Shown piece by piece: positions 62,841 to 64,000 of a stretch of DNA of 64,000 nucleotides. The notes beneath the pieces were generated by a model. The model was given only the letters and a program-made list of their open reading frames with translations, was not told where the DNA came from and searched no databases. The first letter of the stretch is position 1, and the number at the start of each line of letters is the position of its first letter. The position numbers and the translations under genes are program-made. Origin of the DNA: Pseudomonadota bacterium (GTDB taxonomy: Bacteria > Pseudomonadota > Gammaproteobacteria > Burkholderiales > Burkholderiaceae_E); NCBI GenBank assembly GCA_023388075.1, contig JAEWGX010000107.1, positions 1 to 64,000 on the forward strand. Reading direction: 5' to 3'.

Positions 62841-63569
62841 TTACGCACCCGAAGGGTCGGGGATGGCGGACGCTGCCGGGGCGACCCCGCGTCGGTCGGT
62901 TCGCGCCAGCCTGGCGAGCGCCGCGTCGGCCGGCGCCGCGCCCACTGTCGCGTACTGGCGGAGGAACCGGCCCAGCGCTCGCCTCGCCCGCGGCAGCGCA
63001 TCCGGGCTGCGCATCAGCCGGGCGTCATGATGCAGCACCAGGATGACGCCGTAGATGCCGAACACGATGTCGTCGATGTCCGTGTCGGGGCGCAGGTGGC
63101 CAACCTGGATGGCCTGGCCGATGGCGCGGCCGAGCTCCCGCTGCCAGCCCTCGATCTTCGCGACCAGCTCGTCGCGCACGGCGCCGGGCCGGTCGTCGTA
63201 CTCGCTCGCTCCCGATACCCAGATGCAACCCATCGCCGCCTCGACGACCGTCCGTTCGAGCCATCTCTCCAGGATCGCGACGAGGCGGGGCAGCCCGCGA
63301 GGCTGGCCCAGCGCGGGCTTCAGGATCGTCTCGATGAAGCGTGCCTCATAGGCCTTCAGCACCGCGATCTGGAGCTCCTCGCGCGAGCCGAAATGCGCGA
63401 AGACCCCGCTCTTGGACATCTGCATGCGCTCGGCGAGCGCGCCGATCGTGATGCCCTCGAGACCGTTGCGGGCGGCATGCTCCAGGGCCGCCGCGACGAT
63501 GGCAGCCCGGGTCTGCTGGCCCTTGCGCTGGGCGGCCGGCTTGGGAGCGGCGGTGACTGACTGCGACAT
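62841..63569 (-). CDS. TetR family repressor of the beta-oxidation operon
   Basis: This 242-residue TetR-family regulator has an N-terminal helix-turn-helix at about 20-65 (RAAIVAAALEHAARNGLEGITIGALAERMQMSKSGVFAHFGSREEL) and an alpha-helical ligand domain from about residue 75. It diverges from the aldolase gene and precedes acyl-CoA dehydrogenase on the same strand by 51 bp. Acyl-CoA ligands are likely, as for other repressors of fatty-acid degradation. I start it at ATG 63569; a TTG further up (63584) adds five residues. A perfect 14-bp palindrome lies 76 bp upstream. Confidence 0.85.
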   Translation of the reverse strand: MSQSVTAAPKPAAQRKGQQTRAAIVAAALEHAARNGLEGITIGALAERMQMSKSGVFAHFGSREELQIAVLKAYEARFIETILKPALGQPRGLPRLVAILERWLERTVVEAAMGCIWVSGASEYDDRPGAVRDELVAKIEGWQRELGRAIGQAIQVGHLRPDTDIDDIVFGIYGVILVLHHDARLMRSPDALPRARRALGRFLRQYATVGAAPADAALARLARTDRRGVAPAASAIPDPSGA

Positions 63570-63644
63570 TCCGGCGATTTGCAAAGGGGGGTGGAGGGGT
63601 TCACGGCAAGCGTCGCGCCGGGCGGCACGACATGCCCAATTCTT

Positions 63645-63658
63645 TACGAACGTTCGTA
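63645..63658. promoter_or_regulatory. TetR-type operator upstream of the beta-oxidation operon
   Basis: TACGAACGTTCGTA is a perfect palindrome of 14 bp, within an AT-rich promoter region (ACTATTATTTATTG follows). It is the shape expected of TetR dimer sites such as those of fatty-acid-degradation repressors. It lies between tetR (63569) and the aldolase (63802), so it could control both. Confidence 0.6.
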
Positions 63659-63801
63659 CTATTATTTATTGCGCGCCGGCTGTCAAGCAATACCCGGAGG
63701 ATTGGCGTCGATTCGGGCCCTGGCCGGGAACACGGCGGAATCCTTCACAATGGCCCTCCCAGGGTCGGTCCGGGTCCGGCCCCATTCCGCGGAGGCACTA
63801 C

Positions 63802-64000
63802 ATGCGGCGCAACGCGCTCAAGGACTTGTTCGAAAAGAAGCAGACCGCACTGGGCGGCTGGTGCGCCATCGGCAACGCTTACAGCGCCGAGGTGCTGGGG
63901 CACTGCGGCTACGACACGGTGGTCGTGGACCTGCAGCACGGGATGATCTTCCTCGACCAGGCGATGACCATGCTCGCCGCCCTCTCGGCGACCCCGGCCA
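63802..64000 (+). CDS. HpcH/HpaI-family aldolase, N-terminal part
   Basis: 66 codons are visible and the frame runs off the window. The protein begins MRRNALKDLFEKKQTALGGW, then shows EVLGHCGYDTVVVDLQHG, the first part of the (beta/alpha)8 class II aldolase fold of 2-oxo-3-deoxy acid aldolases. H46 in DLQHG is the usual catalytic-site histidine. Family members cleave 4-hydroxy-2-oxoacids to pyruvate plus an aldehyde, using a divalent metal. ATG 63802 follows GGAGGCACTAC. The length and the rest of the active site cannot be judged. Confidence 0.75.
   Translation, partial: MRRNALKDLFEKKQTALGGWCAIGNAYSAEVLGHCGYDTVVVDLQHGMIFLDQAMTMLAALSATPA

Overview
The window is 64 kb of high-GC, gene-dense DNA that reads like the chromosome of a betaproteobacterium of the order Burkholderiales. 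The pointers are two orphan Bug-type (TctC) periplasmic receptors, a BenE transporter, TRAP and branched-chain amino-acid ABC transporters, a beta-oxidation operon with a TetR repressor, and frequent GTG or TTG starts. The lineage is an inference from gene content. I saw no tRNA, rRNA, CRISPR array or phage module.

Layout. 1-807: the end of an IS (ISNCY/IS1202-like) abutting a conserved gene broken by four frameshifts. 870-13459: an organosulfonate locus. On the minus strand suyA-suyB-slcC-comC ((R)-sulfolactate sulfo-lyase plus two sulfolactate dehydrogenases) diverges from a GntR regulator. On the plus strand follow an HpsN-like sulfopropanediol dehydrogenase, a four-gene carbohydrate-type ABC importer, a malic enzyme and a LacI regulator. 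The predicted route is dihydroxypropanesulfonate to (R)-sulfolactate to pyruvate plus sulfite. A good sigma70 promoter with a LacI-type operator just downstream precedes hpsN. 13668-19542: a lipoprotein, a regulator fused to a DOPA 4,5-dioxygenase domain, and a nitrilase-cupin-Bug operon facing a LysR gene.

19591-27030: a detoxification or stress-like island (SnoaL-like protein, two alpha/beta hydrolases, AraC regulator, pirin, RidA, two YcaC-like isochorismatase-fold hydrolases). Five promoters here carry the same two-part motif exactly 41 bp from a TAGAGT/TACAGT -10 box, and a sixth carries it at 40 bp. This is a strong candidate for an uncharacterised AraC regulon. Remnants of an SDR gene and of a second AraC gene show past rearrangement.

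27069-36592: mixed housekeeping genes: a LuxR regulator, AlkB, an Atm1-type ABC exporter, a secreted endonuclease/phosphatase-fold protein, a thioesterase, a GNAT enzyme, a DMT permease, a Bug receptor and a nitronate monooxygenase. 36605-44364: a seven-gene operon of a Liv-type importer with a hydantoinase-like amidohydrolase and an FAD flavoprotein. A small palindromic element flanked by 11-bp direct repeats appears to have been inserted at the hydantoinase/livM junction. 44541-51589: a PLP gamma-family enzyme with a class 3 lipase, then a benE-mutarotase-PLD operon whose last gene is a 904-residue double-HKD protein with USP-like N-terminal repeats. A perfect 20-bp palindrome separates benE from a divergent TRAP operon (51745-54678). 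54923-56112: an MscS channel and a small lipoprotein. 56253-63569: TetR, acyl-CoA dehydrogenase, a truncated DUF2147 remnant, FadB, FadA and enoyl-CoA hydratase. 63802-64000: the start of a HpcH/HpaI aldolase gene.
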